From assembly GCA_035388225.1 (NCBI GenBank), contig DAOOPM010000006.1:1-64000 (forward strand): a stretch of 64,000 nucleotides of DNA, written 5' to 3'. Positions within the stretch are counted from its first letter, which is position 1, and the number at the start of each line of letters is the position of its first letter. The notes beneath the pieces were generated by a model. The model was not told the origin of the DNA, made no database searches, and saw only the letters and a program-made list of their open reading frames with translations. Below are positions 41,971 through 51,921 of the stretch, in pieces. This stretch comes from SB25 sp029560875. GTDB lineage: Bacteria; Bacteroidota; Bacteroidia; Bacteroidales; Tenuifilaceae. Made by a program: the position numbers and the translations under genes.

Positions 41971-43290
41971 ATGGAGATTATAGTAAAAGCCGGACAGTTC
42001 CTGTTGAGTTTATCAATCCTCGTGATACTTCACGAGATGGGACATTTTTTATTCGCTAAGCTTTTTGGTGCGAGAGTAGAGAAGTTTTACCTATTCTTTA
42101 ACCCTTGGTTTTCGCTTTTCAAAGTAAAACGTGGCGAAACCGAGTATGGTGTGGGTTGGTTACCACTTGGAGGTTACGTTAAAATATCGGGGATGATTGA
42201 TGAGTCCATGGATAAGGAACAGATGCAACAACCACCTCAGCCTTACGAGTTCCGCTCAAAACCAGCATGGCAACGATTATTTATAATGATAGGCGGAGTT
42301 CTGGTTAACTTTGTTCTGGCATTACTAATTTATAGCGCAATCCTCTTTACATGGGGCGATGAGTACTTGGCAACCCGAAACGTTAAATACGGTGTGGCCT
42401 GCGATTCGCTTGCTTTGGAGCTTGGCTTTAAGAATGGCGATAAAATTTTAACTGTAAGCGGTCGCGAGGTTGAAAATTTTCAGCAAATATCGCACGATAT
42501 TCTGCTCAACGATAACCGCGAAGTTGTGGTGCTAAGAGGCTCCGATACTGTTAAGGTTAATATTGCTGAGGATAAAGTTGCTAAATTGGTTAAAAACCCA
42601 ATGATTTTTGTTCCTCGTTTCCCTTTCATTGTTGATGAGTTGAGAAAGGACGATGTTGCAGAGAAAGCAGGACTAATGAAGGGCGATAAACTTGTAGCAA
42701 TTAACAATGAGCCAAAGCTGTTCTTCGACGAGTTTAAAACCGCATTGCTGGAAAACAAGAACAAAACGGTATCGATTACAGTTTTACGCGATACACAAAC
42801 GGTTAATATCGACCTTAACGTGCCTGAAACAGGAATCGTTGGAGTTGTTCCTATGATGGAGCTAAAGGAGTTTTTTGAGATTGACAAAAGGGAGTACTCT
42901 TTCTTTGAATCTATTCCTGCTGGTATAAAGCGTGGATTTACCACTATTAAAAGTTACTTAAAGCAACTTAAGCTGATATTTAGCCCGGAGACAAAGGCTT
43001 ACGAGTCTTTAGGAGGCTTTATAACTATCGGAAAAATATTCCCATCAACTTGGGATTGGCAAGCTTTCTGGGGGTTAACAGCCTTTCTTTCTATAATTCT
43101 TGCTATTATGAATATTTTACCGATACCTGCGCTAGATGGAGGACATGTGCTATTCCTGCTTTACGAGATTGTAACGGGTCGTAAACCTAGCGATAAGTTT
43201 ATGGAGTATGCTCAAATAACAGGAATGATTATTCTGCTGGCATTGCTTCTTTACGCAAATGGTAATGATATTGTCAAGTTATTTAAGTAG
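41971..43290 (+). CDS. rseP: RIP site-2 metalloprotease RseP
   Basis: 439 aa. The zinc-binding HEMGH is in the first transmembrane segment (about 21-25), and the second metal ligand is in the LDGGH motif (IPALDGGHVLF) near residue 388. The middle is periplasmic with PDZ-type segments, for example AGLMKGDKLVAINNEP. It cleaves membrane-anchored anti-sigma factors or signal-peptide remnants. It is co-transcribed with dxr. Confidence 0.95.
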   Translation: MEIIVKAGQFLLSLSILVILHEMGHFLFAKLFGARVEKFYLFFNPWFSLFKVKRGETEYGVGWLPLGGYVKISGMIDESMDKEQMQQPPQPYEFRSKPAWQRLFIMIGGVLVNFVLALLIYSAILFTWGDEYLATRNVKYGVACDSLALELGFKNGDKILTVSGREVENFQQISHDILLNDNREVVVLRGSDTVKVNIAEDKVAKLVKNPMIFVPRFPFIVDELRKDDVAEKAGLMKGDKLVAINNEPKLFFDEFKTALLENKNKTVSITVLRDTQTVNIDLNVPETGIVGVVPMMELKEFFEIDKREYSFFESIPAGIKRGFTTIKSYLKQLKLIFSPETKAYESLGGFITIGKIFPSTWDWQAFWGLTAFLSIILAIMNILPIPALDGGHVLFLLYEIVTGRKPSDKFMEYAQITGMIILLALLLYANGNDIVKLFK

Positions 43291-43341
43291 TTGCATTTCG
43301 AAAGATTGTTGAATTTATAGTGTTGGGAGAATATTGCTGCA

Positions 43342-44604
43342 ATGGGTTTTAAGGTAAAAATTGGACTTACTTTTACATTTCTGTTTTGTCAACTGCTAAC
43401 TTTTGCGGGAGGCGTTAAGGGAGAAAGGAAAATCTCGGATAATTGTCCGATTGTTGAAATGGTGGACGAGTTGGCGTTTTTGAGGATTTTTCCTAAAGTT
43501 GATGCTAATCCCAGAGCTCTCGATACAATTGGCAAGGCTCAGGACTTAATGTACGAGTATCATATTGCAGCAATAGGAAAGCAATCGCCTATTGATTACG
43601 ATTACAACCAGTACGTACGACGATATATTGATATATACACCATCGAGCGGAGAGAGCAAGTTTCGCAAATGCTGGGCTTGGCCGAGATGTACTTCCCTTT
43701 ATTTGATGAGTATTTGGACAAGTACCAACTACCTCTTGAATTAAAATACTTAGCAGTAGTTGAGTCTGCATTAAATCCAATGGCTGTTTCCAAAACAGGA
43801 GCGGTAGGGCTCTGGCAGTTTAAGATAAACACAGCCAAGATGTTCAACTTGAATGTTAGCTCATATGTTGATGAAAGAATGGACCCTGTTAAATCAACAG
43901 AGGCAGCCTGCCTTTACCTTCAGTATCTTTACAGAACATTTAATAATTGGCAATTGGCCTTAGCAGCATATAATGTTGGCCCGGGTGCTGTGAAAAATGC
44001 AATTGCACGCAGTGGTGGCGAAAAGAATTTCTGGAAAATTTACCCCAACCTACCAGAGGCCGCACAAAACTACGTACCTGCATTTATTGCTGCGACCTAT
44101 GTTATGAAAAACTATACCAGTCATAGTATGTCACCAGCCAAGCCATTAATATCATATCCCGAAACTGACACTGTGATGGTTGTAAAAGCTGTTAATCTTA
44201 ATGTACTGGCAAAGTCCATTGACGTTCCTATTGAGATTATTCGCTTTTTAAATCCTACCTTCAAACTCGATTACATCCCTTCGGGTTCTTCACAAGTAAC
44301 GCTCCGCCTTCCTTCGGGTAAAACCAGCAATTTTATTCAGAATGAGGGGTTTATTTATGAAAATTCAAGTAAACCCAAAGTTGAAGAGTTAAAGGAATTT
44401 TCCGACAGTACGTCATCAAAGCAAAAAGTGGTTCACACAGTTAAAAGCGGTGATAGTATGCATAAAATTGCAATAATTTATGGTTGCACTATTGAGGATA
44501 TTCAAAACTGGAACCCAAAAATTGATAGCGTTTTAAGTGTTGGGCAAGGTATTACGCTGTGGGTTACTCAAAAGCAACTTGGTAAGTTAAACCAGCAAAA
44601 TTGA
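43342..44604 (+). CDS. mltD: Membrane-bound lytic murein transglycosylase (SLT plus LysM)
   Basis: 420 aa. A signal peptide is followed by an SLT domain: catalytic Glu in VVESALNP, then TGAVGLWQFK and ALAAYNVGPGAV. A LysM module near the C-terminus (HTVKSGDSMHKIAIIYGCTIEDIQNWN) binds peptidoglycan. It cleaves glycan strands with 1,6-anhydro end formation. The arrangement is MltD-like. It is 52 nt downstream of rseP. Confidence 0.88.
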   Translation: MGFKVKIGLTFTFLFCQLLTFAGGVKGERKISDNCPIVEMVDELAFLRIFPKVDANPRALDTIGKAQDLMYEYHIAAIGKQSPIDYDYNQYVRRYIDIYTIERREQVSQMLGLAEMYFPLFDEYLDKYQLPLELKYLAVVESALNPMAVSKTGAVGLWQFKINTAKMFNLNVSSYVDERMDPVKSTEAACLYLQYLYRTFNNWQLALAAYNVGPGAVKNAIARSGGEKNFWKIYPNLPEAAQNYVPAFIAATYVMKNYTSHSMSPAKPLISYPETDTVMVVKAVNLNVLAKSIDVPIEIIRFLNPTFKLDYIPSGSSQVTLRLPSGKTSNFIQNEGFIYENSSKPKVEELKEFSDSTSSKQKVVHTVKSGDSMHKIAIIYGCTIEDIQNWNPKIDSVLSVGQGITLWVTQKQLGKLNQQN

Positions 44605-44691
44605 TTTAATTTTAATAAATTGTCCAGCAATACTTGACAATTTTTTTCGTTAGGATATTATGAATAAACAGACTAATACAACATATTAACT

Positions 44692-45684
44692 ATGAAACGA
44701 ACATTAATTTATATTGCTGTTATAATATTATTTGGCTCCAATGTCTCTTGTAAAAAGGGAAGCAAAGGGGAAACTAGTTATTTGCCTAACGTAACGGGAG
44801 GTGCTGGCGAAATAGTTTTAGTTTTACCAAAACCATTATGGACCGATTCAATTGGAATTAATTACAAAGAAATACTAACACAGGAATTCCCATATATTCC
44901 CCAATCAGAACCCACTTTTGATTTGATTTCAATACCTAACGAGGTTTTTACGGATATTTTCAAATCCCATAGAAACTTAATAATTAATCAAACTTCTTCA
45001 GAGTTTAAGGAGCCGAAGTTTATTCTTAAGCGCGATGTTTGGGCTTCGCCACAAACTGTACTGTATGTTGTAGGTCCTAGTTTTTCTTCAATAGGTAAGT
45101 TCATAAAAAAAGAAAAGGAAAAAATTATTGCAATATTTGAGCAAGCCGAGAGAGATAGAGTTATTCAGAGTGCGGTAACTTATCCAGAAGTAGGGGTTGT
45201 GGAGGCAGTAAAGAAAAAATTTAATGCAACAATAAAAATTCCCAAAGGATACACCATTCGTAAGCAAACCGATGATTTTATGTGGATATCGCACGAAACG
45301 CCGAAAATTAGTCAAGGGTTAATAATTTATATGTTTCCCTATAAAGAAAAAAATACATTTTCTGCAGAGTATTTAATTAAAAAGCGTGATGAGTTTGTTA
45401 GTCAAATACCAGGGCCAACAGATAGTTCTTATATGACTACCTCAATGGTTTTCCCACCAGACTTTAGTGCAATGATGTTTAAGGATAGATACTTCGGAAT
45501 TTTGCGTGGATTCTGGGATGTATACAAACACCCAATGGGAGGTCCATTCATCAGCTTCTCCACGCTTGATGAAAAACGACAAACAATCATAAATGTTGAG
45601 GCGTATGTTTATGCTCCTGGTTCTAAGAAACGTAATTACCTTCGACAAGTAGAGGCTTTAGTCTATACTTTAGAGGTAAACTAG
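44692..45684 (+). CDS. DUF4837 family lipoprotein
   Basis: 330 aa. The signal peptide ends in NVSC (Cys20), a lipobox. GGAGEIVLVLPKPLW and a conserved C-terminal GPFISFSTLDEKRQTIINVEAYVYAPGSKKRNYLRQVEAL region fit the DUF4837 family, which is restricted to Bacteroidota and of unknown function. It ends in front of a bidirectional terminator shared with lpxA. Confidence 0.85.
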   Translation: MKRTLIYIAVIILFGSNVSCKKGSKGETSYLPNVTGGAGEIVLVLPKPLWTDSIGINYKEILTQEFPYIPQSEPTFDLISIPNEVFTDIFKSHRNLIINQTSSEFKEPKFILKRDVWASPQTVLYVVGPSFSSIGKFIKKEKEKIIAIFEQAERDRVIQSAVTYPEVGVVEAVKKKFNATIKIPKGYTIRKQTDDFMWISHETPKISQGLIIYMFPYKEKNTFSAEYLIKKRDEFVSQIPGPTDSSYMTTSMVFPPDFSAMMFKDRYFGILRGFWDVYKHPMGGPFISFSTLDEKRQTIINVEAYVYAPGSKKRNYLRQVEALVYTLEVN

Positions 45685-45704
45685 ATAGAGACGTTTTAAG
45701 CAAA

Positions 45705-45730
45705 AAAGGCTGTAGTTTACTACAGCCTTT
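45705..45730. terminator. Bidirectional terminator between the DUF4837 gene and lpxA
   Basis: Perfect 11-bp stem AAAGGCTGTAG / CTACAGCCTTT with loop TTTA and flanking A and T runs, between two convergent genes. Confidence 0.9.
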
Positions 45731-45737
45731 CCTTTTG

Positions 45738-46541
45738 TTAATCAAGCCCTTCATTAGGGTCGGAGCCTGTGTATTCCCTACATATCCCTCGCTTGGAACT
45801 CTTAATGAAATCAACAATTAAGTCACGCTCAGGAGTCTGTGCCATATTTTCTGTAATATACGTTAGTGCTTGTGTAACATTCATTCCCTTGTTATAAAGG
45901 GTTCTGTAAATTTCTTGAATCTCGCCAATTTGCTGAGCGGTAAAACCTCTACGGCGCAAGCCAATTATATTAATACCTGCAAAAGTAATAGGTTCCCGGG
46001 CTGCAATGATAAATGGCGGAATATCCTTGTTGATTTTTGACCCACCCTGAACCATAACATGAGCACCAATTCGCTCAAACTGATGAATAAGGCTGTGTGC
46101 GCTAACAATAGCCCAGTCGTCAATTTCTACTTCGCCTGCAACCTGAGTTCCATTACCGAGTATGATTTCGTTTCCTATTTTGCAATCGTGGCCAACGTGA
46201 ACATAAGCCATTAAAAGGCAATTATTGCCTATCACGGTTTTACCCTTGGATGCAGTTCCTCTGTTAATGGTAACACACTCACGCATGGTGGTGTTATCGC
46301 CAATCTCAGCAGTTGTTTCCTCTCCGCGGAATTTTAGGTCCTGAGGTATTGCTGATATCACAGCACCAGGGAATACTCGACAATTTTTGCCAATTCTGGC
46401 ACCATCAAGAATTGTTGTATTGGGGCCAATCCAAGTGCCATCGCCAATTACTACATTTCCTGCAATATAAGCAAATGGGCTAATTGTAACATCCTTGCCA
46501 ATTTTGGCATCGGGATGAATATATGCTAGTTGATGTGACAT
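45738..46541 (-). CDS. lpxA: UDP-N-acetylglucosamine acyltransferase LpxA
   Basis: 267 aa. Left-handed beta-helix hexapeptide repeats run throughout the first 190 residues (IGKDVTISPFAYIAGNVVIG), followed by a helical C-terminal domain. VHVGHDCKIG contains the catalytic His. It performs the first acylation in lipid A synthesis. It directly follows lpxC/fabZ, sharing one base. Confidence 0.96.
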   Translation of the reverse strand: MSHQLAYIHPDAKIGKDVTISPFAYIAGNVVIGDGTWIGPNTTILDGARIGKNCRVFPGAVISAIPQDLKFRGEETTAEIGDNTTMRECVTINRGTASKGKTVIGNNCLLMAYVHVGHDCKIGNEIILGNGTQVAGEVEIDDWAIVSAHSLIHQFERIGAHVMVQGGSKINKDIPPFIIAAREPITFAGINIIGLRRRGFTAQQIGEIQEIYRTLYNKGMNVTQALTYITENMAQTPERDLIVDFIKSSKRGICREYTGSDPNEGLD

Positions 46542-47938
46542 TACTCTTTCATTTTAGTTATTTGCGCCATTAAAACACCTTCCACTACGAGTTGATCTCC
46601 CACAAAGCCCTGTCCGGTCATGTTTGCGATTCCTCGGCGGATAGGCTCATTAAGAACGCAACGGAACAGGATGGTGTCGCCAGGAACAACTTTGCGTTTA
46701 AATCGAACTTGATCAATTTTAAGGAAATAGGTTAAGTAATTCTCTGGGTCAGGTACAGTGTTAAGCACAAGAATTCCACCAACTTGAGCCATTGCTTCAA
46801 TCTGAAGTACTCCCGGCATAACCGGTTCATCGGGGAAGTGGCCCACAAAGAAACCCTCGTTCATGGTTACGTTCTTCATTCCAACTACCGAAGTTCCATC
46901 CATCGAAATAATTTTATCAATCAGCAGGAATGGGTGGCGATGAGGTAGAATTTTTTGAATTTGGTTGACGTCCATTAGTGGTGCCTGATTGGGATTATAA
47001 TCAGGTGCAGTTGGCTTTAACAAGTCTTTTTTGTACTGCTTACGGAGCATTTTGGCAAACTCGGTGTTAGCCCAATGCCCTGGACGCATAGCAATAATTT
47101 TACCTTTTATTCTTGGGCCAAGGAGCGATAGGTCGCCAACCATATCGAGCAGTTTATGACGAGCTGGCTCATTATCAAAATGTAAGTCCAAGTTGTTAAG
47201 AATGCCCTCAGGCTTAACCTTAACATGTGGCTTATTAAAAAGGTCGGCAATTCTGTCTAATTCATTTTGAGGGGCCTCATGTTCCATGATAACTATAGCA
47301 TTCTCTAAATCGCCACCTTTAATAAGGTTGTTTTTAAGGAGAATCTCCAATTCATGGAAAAACACAAATGTTCGGCAGGGAGATATTTGCGATTGAAAAT
47401 CGTCGATATGCTTAAGTTTGGCAAATTGATGTCCAAGCACTCGAGAATTGTAGTCAATCATAACATCAATGCTGAAACCTTCATCGGGGTAAGCAACAAT
47501 CTCGATGTTATTTTTTTCATCTACCCAAACAGTTTTTTCCTTTATAACGAAGTAGTTACGTTCAGCACCCTGTTCAATTGTTCCAACTTTTGCAATTGCT
47601 TCAACAAACAGTTTTGAACTACCATCCAAAATAGGCATTTCAGGACCATCCACTTTTACAAGTGCATTGTCAATTCCCATGCCCGAAAGAGCAGCCATCA
47701 TGTGCTCAATGGTGCTTATTTTAACATTCTTGATTGCAATTGTTGTTCCTCTTGAGGTATCAATTACATTATCGGCAACAGCCTCAATTTTCGGTTGTCC
47801 CTCAAGGTCGGTACGTTGGAATATTACGCCGGTATTAACCTCTGCAGGATGAATGGAGACCTCCACCACGGCTCCAGTATGCAAACCTTTACCCGTAAGG
47901 GTTACTGGTTGACTAATTGTTCTTTGCTTATCAGCCAT
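46541..47938 (-). CDS. lpxC/fabZ: Bifunctional LpxC deacetylase / FabZ dehydratase fusion
   Basis: 465 aa. Residues about 1-305 are LpxC, the zinc deacetylase of lipid A synthesis (EHMMAALSGMGIDN, ARHKLLDMVGDLSLLG). Residues about 315-465 are FabZ (LPHRHPFLLIDKI, HFPDEPVMPGVLQIEAMAQVGG), the 3-hydroxyacyl-ACP dehydratase. The fusion is characteristic of Bacteroidota. It lies between lpxD and lpxA, so lipid A and fatty-acid supply are encoded together. Confidence 0.97.
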   Translation of the reverse strand: MADKQRTISQPVTLTGKGLHTGAVVEVSIHPAEVNTGVIFQRTDLEGQPKIEAVADNVIDTSRGTTIAIKNVKISTIEHMMAALSGMGIDNALVKVDGPEMPILDGSSKLFVEAIAKVGTIEQGAERNYFVIKEKTVWVDEKNNIEIVAYPDEGFSIDVMIDYNSRVLGHQFAKLKHIDDFQSQISPCRTFVFFHELEILLKNNLIKGGDLENAIVIMEHEAPQNELDRIADLFNKPHVKVKPEGILNNLDLHFDNEPARHKLLDMVGDLSLLGPRIKGKIIAMRPGHWANTEFAKMLRKQYKKDLLKPTAPDYNPNQAPLMDVNQIQKILPHRHPFLLIDKIISMDGTSVVGMKNVTMNEGFFVGHFPDEPVMPGVLQIEAMAQVGGILVLNTVPDPENYLTYFLKIDQVRFKRKVVPGDTILFRCVLNEPIRRGIANMTGQGFVGDQLVVEGVLMAQITKMKE

Positions 47939-47980
47939 AAGTTATATTTGGTTCAACAAAACTTTTTTTATCAATACAAA

Positions 47981-48018
47981 AACGCCCGAAATTTACGAAA
48001 ATAAATTAAACGGGCGTT
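47981..48018 (-). terminator. Possible terminator or attenuator between lpxD and lpxC/fabZ
   Basis: AACGCCCG / CGGGCGTT with a 22-nt AT-rich loop; read on the minus strand it is followed by TTTTTG. It starts 19 nt after the lpxD stop. Confidence 0.55.
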
Positions 48019-48036
48019 AAAATCCTTTACGATTAG

Positions 48037-49086
48037 TTAGCTATTCGTTAATCGAGCCTTTATCTCTTCAATGCTTTTCTCGAGTTCGGCAATTTTATTT
48101 GCCATATCAGGAAGGTTTTTGTAAACGGCCATGGATCGGCGCTGTTTTCCAATTTCACTGGCAGGACTACCAAGAAGAATTGCACCTTCCTTTTTTATAT
48201 CGCCAGAAATGCCAGCCTGAGCGCCAACCTTAACACCATCGGCAATTTTTATATGAGGGCTAATTCCAACCTGTCCACCAAACATGCAATTCCTTCCAAT
48301 TTTGGATGAGCCTGCAACTCCACTTTGTGCTGCCATAACAGTATTCTCTCCAACCTCTACGTTGTGGGCAATGTGAACATGGTCGTCAATTTTCACGCCT
48401 TTGCGTAGAACTGTTGAGCCCATAGTAGCTCTATCGACAGTCGCGTTTGCACCAATTTCAACATAATCCTCAATAATTACGTTGCCAATTTGCGGTATTT
48501 TTTTGTAGTTGGTATCCTCGCCTGAGGCAAACCCGAATCCATCGGCTCCAATAATTGCTCCTGCATGCACAATGCAGTTGTTCCCAATTACGCACTCCTC
48601 ATAGATTATTACTCCTGGATAGAAAATACAGTTGTCGCCAATTTTTACCTTATTTCCAATGTAAACTTGTGGGTAGATTTTTACATTGTTTCCAACAGTT
48701 ACACCTTCGGCAACATAACTAAATGCTCCTAGGTATAAATCGGAGCCTAGTTTTGCAGTTGGGTGAATAAAGGATGGTTCCTCAATTCCACTTTTGGGTT
48801 GCTTGGATTGCGCGTACAAGTCCAATAAAGATGCAAATGCCTCGTAGGCATTGTTAACTCGTACAAGTGTTGCTTTAACTGGTTGTTCGGCAATAAAATC
48901 GTTGTTAACCAAAACAATGGATGAACCTGTTGTATATATATAAGGTATATACTTTGGATTTGCAAGAAATGAAAGAGAGCCAGTAAAACCTTCTTCAATT
49001 TTGGCTACTGTGTGAACCTTTGTATTTGGGTCTCCTTCAACTGTTCCGCCCAAAAAGCCTGCTATAATTTGTGCTGTAAATTCCAT
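48037..49086 (-). CDS. lpxD: UDP-3-O-(3-hydroxyacyl)glucosamine N-acyltransferase LpxD
   Basis: 349 aa. The N-terminal uridine-binding domain (LSFLANPKYIPYIY) is followed by beta-helix hexapeptide repeats (about 110-310), with the catalytic-type His in DDHVHIAHNVEVG, and a C-terminal helix (MANKIAELEKSIEEIKARL). Third step of lipid A synthesis. It is upstream of lpxC/fabZ and lpxA on the same strand. Confidence 0.96.
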   Translation of the reverse strand: MEFTAQIIAGFLGGTVEGDPNTKVHTVAKIEEGFTGSLSFLANPKYIPYIYTTGSSIVLVNNDFIAEQPVKATLVRVNNAYEAFASLLDLYAQSKQPKSGIEEPSFIHPTAKLGSDLYLGAFSYVAEGVTVGNNVKIYPQVYIGNKVKIGDNCIFYPGVIIYEECVIGNNCIVHAGAIIGADGFGFASGEDTNYKKIPQIGNVIIEDYVEIGANATVDRATMGSTVLRKGVKIDDHVHIAHNVEVGENTVMAAQSGVAGSSKIGRNCMFGGQVGISPHIKIADGVKVGAQAGISGDIKKEGAILLGSPASEIGKQRRSMAVYKNLPDMANKIAELEKSIEEIKARLTNS

Positions 49087-49128
49087 CTTAAGAATATGTT
49101 AATAAAGTGCAAAACTAAATATTTAAAT

Positions 49129-50385
49129 CTAGATATTTCTCAACTCCTTTGGGTAACAAATAAAATATTTTTTAACCTCGTTGGAAAGCGCTTTTGCATT
49201 AAGCATGTCGGAAGCCTCCGCAATATCTGTTAGTTGCCCGTTGTTGTACAATATTTTTATCGACTCATCGCCTGGCTGATAAGCGCTAATGCTTAATGAA
49301 TCCGAAAAAACAAAGTAATCTGCGAATTCTTTTAGCTCAGGGTAAAGCTTGATGAAACTAACACGCAAACTATCAATTTGTTTCGTATCGAAAGGAGTAT
49401 TTTTTAGCGTTACGCTTAGCAATTTCCTATTAGTAATCATTTTTGCTAAGGTTGATAGGACAGGGTCTTTGCTGTTTATCCAAAGTTTTGCCGATACCAT
49501 AATATCGGAATCGTCCAGTAATGCAAAGTTTTGTAAAGCGATATTTTGATTGTTCTCCAATGAGCCCTTAAATTCTGCATTCGATATATCGTTTAAAAGA
49601 AAATACTTTAGTGCTGGCGATGCATCTATTTCTAAATCTTGCTTTGCTAGTTCTTTTGCGCGTTTTAGCATTTTTATAAGGGTCTGCTCTGCGGCAACAA
49701 CTGTTTTGTGAAGGTAAACTTGCCAGTACATTAGCCTGCGGGCAATCAAAAACTTTTCGATGGAGTATATTCCCTTTGCTTCAACCACAAGTTCATCGTC
49801 AACCACATTAAGCATCTTTATTATCCTATCGGAGCCAATTGCGCCCTCTGTAACACCCGAGAAGAAACTGTCACGCTTCAAGTAGTCCATCCTGTCCATA
49901 TCGAGTTGTCCCGATATAAGTTGATGTAGGAATCTTTTCGGATATTTATCATCAAAAATATCAATTGCTAGGGTTAACCGGCCATTAAATTCTCTGTTGA
50001 TATCTTCCATAAGGCACCTGCTAATGGTTTCATGGCTAACACCATTGGCAATACTGTATTCAAGTGCATGCGAAAACGGGCCATGACCAATATCGTGCAA
50101 CAGAATGGCAGCACAGGCGGCCTCCGCTTCATGTTCCATTATTATTTGCCCTTTAGAACGAAGCGTTTCAATGGCCATATCGAGCAGATGCATGGCGCCT
50201 AAGGCGTGTTGCAAGCGGCTGTGTGTTGCTCCCGGGTAAACAAGGTATGTTAACCCAAGTTGCTTAATATTCCGAAGGCGCTGAAAGAATGGATGCTCTA
50301 TTAAATCGTAAATAAGAGGGTAATTTATGTTGATAAACCCATGGACAGGGTCGTTTACTATTTTCTTTTTATTGGTGCTTATCAT
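49129..50385 (-). CDS. HD-domain phosphohydrolase (SAMHD1/YdhJ-like)
   Basis: 418 aa. It starts with VNDPVHGFININYPLIYDLIEHPFFQRLRNIKQLG, the typical N-terminus of this family; the metal site is HDIGHGPFSHALE, and DMDRMDYLKRDS supplies the second Asp. These enzymes hydrolyse (d)NTPs or related nucleotides. The gene sits next to the lipid A genes, as often in Bacteroidales, without an obvious functional link. Confidence 0.92.
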   Translation of the reverse strand: MISTNKKKIVNDPVHGFININYPLIYDLIEHPFFQRLRNIKQLGLTYLVYPGATHSRLQHALGAMHLLDMAIETLRSKGQIIMEHEAEAACAAILLHDIGHGPFSHALEYSIANGVSHETISRCLMEDINREFNGRLTLAIDIFDDKYPKRFLHQLISGQLDMDRMDYLKRDSFFSGVTEGAIGSDRIIKMLNVVDDELVVEAKGIYSIEKFLIARRLMYWQVYLHKTVVAAEQTLIKMLKRAKELAKQDLEIDASPALKYFLLNDISNAEFKGSLENNQNIALQNFALLDDSDIMVSAKLWINSKDPVLSTLAKMITNRKLLSVTLKNTPFDTKQIDSLRVSFIKLYPELKEFADYFVFSDSLSISAYQPGDESIKILYNNGQLTDIAEASDMLNAKALSNEVKKYFICYPKELRNI

Positions 50386-50539
50386 ATTGCAATTTTATAT
50401 ATCTGATAAAAATACTAAAAAACGCTGAATATATCTGAAGTTGCCGAAATGTCTATTTCTTACAATTTTAGTGCAATTATCAGAAAAAAGTTGTTTAATT
50501 GTACGCCAAGCAATAAATTTGAGGTCTAATTAATTGCCA

Positions 50540-51781
50540 ATGGTATTTCTCTACAATCTTGGTATTCGCTTATATATCCTGCTAGTTAACGTAGTTTCTC
50601 CTTTCAATGTAAAGGCAAAGCTCTGGCTTAATGGTCGCAAAAATTGGAGACAGAAAGTAAAATCTACAATACCTGAGGGGGCAGAAACTGCATGGATTCA
50701 CTGCTCATCTCTTGGCGAATTTGAGCAAGGCCGTCCGCTAATTGAATCGTTAAAAACCCGATTTCCCAACTTAAAGATAGTGCTTACCTTTTTTTCGCCA
50801 TCGGGCTACGAGGTTCGGAAAAACTATTCTGGAGCTGATTATATTTTTTATCTCCCCATAGATACCAACCGTAACGCTAAGGATTTTATTGAGTTAATAA
50901 ATCCTCGGATGGTTATTTTTGTTAAATACGAATTTTGGTATCACTACCTGAGGAACTTAAAGAAAAAGAATATCCCAACTTACGTTGTGTCTGCAATTTT
51001 TAGGGAAAACCAGGCATTTTTTAAATGGTATGGTGGTTGGTACCGTCAGTTCCTGCTCAACTTTGAGTACCTGTTTGTGCAGAACAAGCACTCGCACGAT
51101 TTGCTCAACAGAATAGGCATTGGAAATGTTTTAGTTACAGGCGATACAAGGTTCGATAGGGTTGCAAGGGTTGCAACCGAGGCAAAAACAATTCTTTTTG
51201 TGGAGCAGTTCTGCAATGGCGAAAAGGTTATAGTTGCGGGTAGCACTTGGCCTAAGGATGAAGAGTTGCTTATAGGGTACATTAAACAAAACTCACAGAA
51301 GGCTAAGTTGATTATAGTTCCGCACGAAATAGATACTTCTCATATTCAGTCAATTCTCCAGAACTTGACAGTTGAAACAGTTCTTTACTCCCATAATCAA
51401 AAAGTAAATCCTCAAAACGCAAGGGTTTTGATTGTCGATACCATTGGATTACTATCGTCTATATATCGGTATGGGCATATTGCATACATAGGTGGAGGGT
51501 TTGGTGTAGGGATACATAACACCCTTGAGGCCGCCACTTTCGGGCTTCCTATTATTTTTGGTCCAAACTACCATAAATTCCAAGAAGCCAAAGATTTAAT
51601 AGCACTTAGAGCGGCTTTTTCTATCAATTCGCTCGATGAGCTGTCAAATTTTCTAAATTTACTTCTTAGCGACGAACAAAGTTGTACTCAGGCGGGTAGT
51701 AATTCGAAAAAGTTAGTACTTTCGGGGGTGGGAGCTACTGACCGTATTTTGGACCAAATAGCCAGCAGTACTCACTTTTAG
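50540..51781 (+). CDS. waaA: 3-deoxy-D-manno-octulosonic acid transferase WaaA (KdtA)
   Basis: 413 aa from ATG 50540; a TTG two codons earlier is also in frame. It has an N-terminal membrane segment, then GT30 features: WIHCSSLGEFEQGRPLIE, VKYEFWYHYL, VAGSTWPKDEE, YIGGGFGVGIHNTLEAATFGLPIIFGP. It transfers Kdo to lipid IVA at the inner membrane. It is on the opposite strand to the lpx genes but close by, completing a lipid A/Kdo cluster. Confidence 0.95.
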   Translation: MVFLYNLGIRLYILLVNVVSPFNVKAKLWLNGRKNWRQKVKSTIPEGAETAWIHCSSLGEFEQGRPLIESLKTRFPNLKIVLTFFSPSGYEVRKNYSGADYIFYLPIDTNRNAKDFIELINPRMVIFVKYEFWYHYLRNLKKKNIPTYVVSAIFRENQAFFKWYGGWYRQFLLNFEYLFVQNKHSHDLLNRIGIGNVLVTGDTRFDRVARVATEAKTILFVEQFCNGEKVIVAGSTWPKDEELLIGYIKQNSQKAKLIIVPHEIDTSHIQSILQNLTVETVLYSHNQKVNPQNARVLIVDTIGLLSSIYRYGHIAYIGGGFGVGIHNTLEAATFGLPIIFGPNYHKFQEAKDLIALRAAFSINSLDELSNFLNLLLSDEQSCTQAGSNSKKLVLSGVGATDRILDQIASSTHF

Positions 51782-51921
51782 CTTATTTCAAACGTTTGCG
51801 ACGGTTTAGCTTAAGGTTAACATAGACTCCGTCGGCAGCGTTAATTTATGTTATATTTTTGGGCAATTAAAACTCTTAACACAATTATATTTTCAATAAC
51901 TAACTAAACCTACTGTAAATT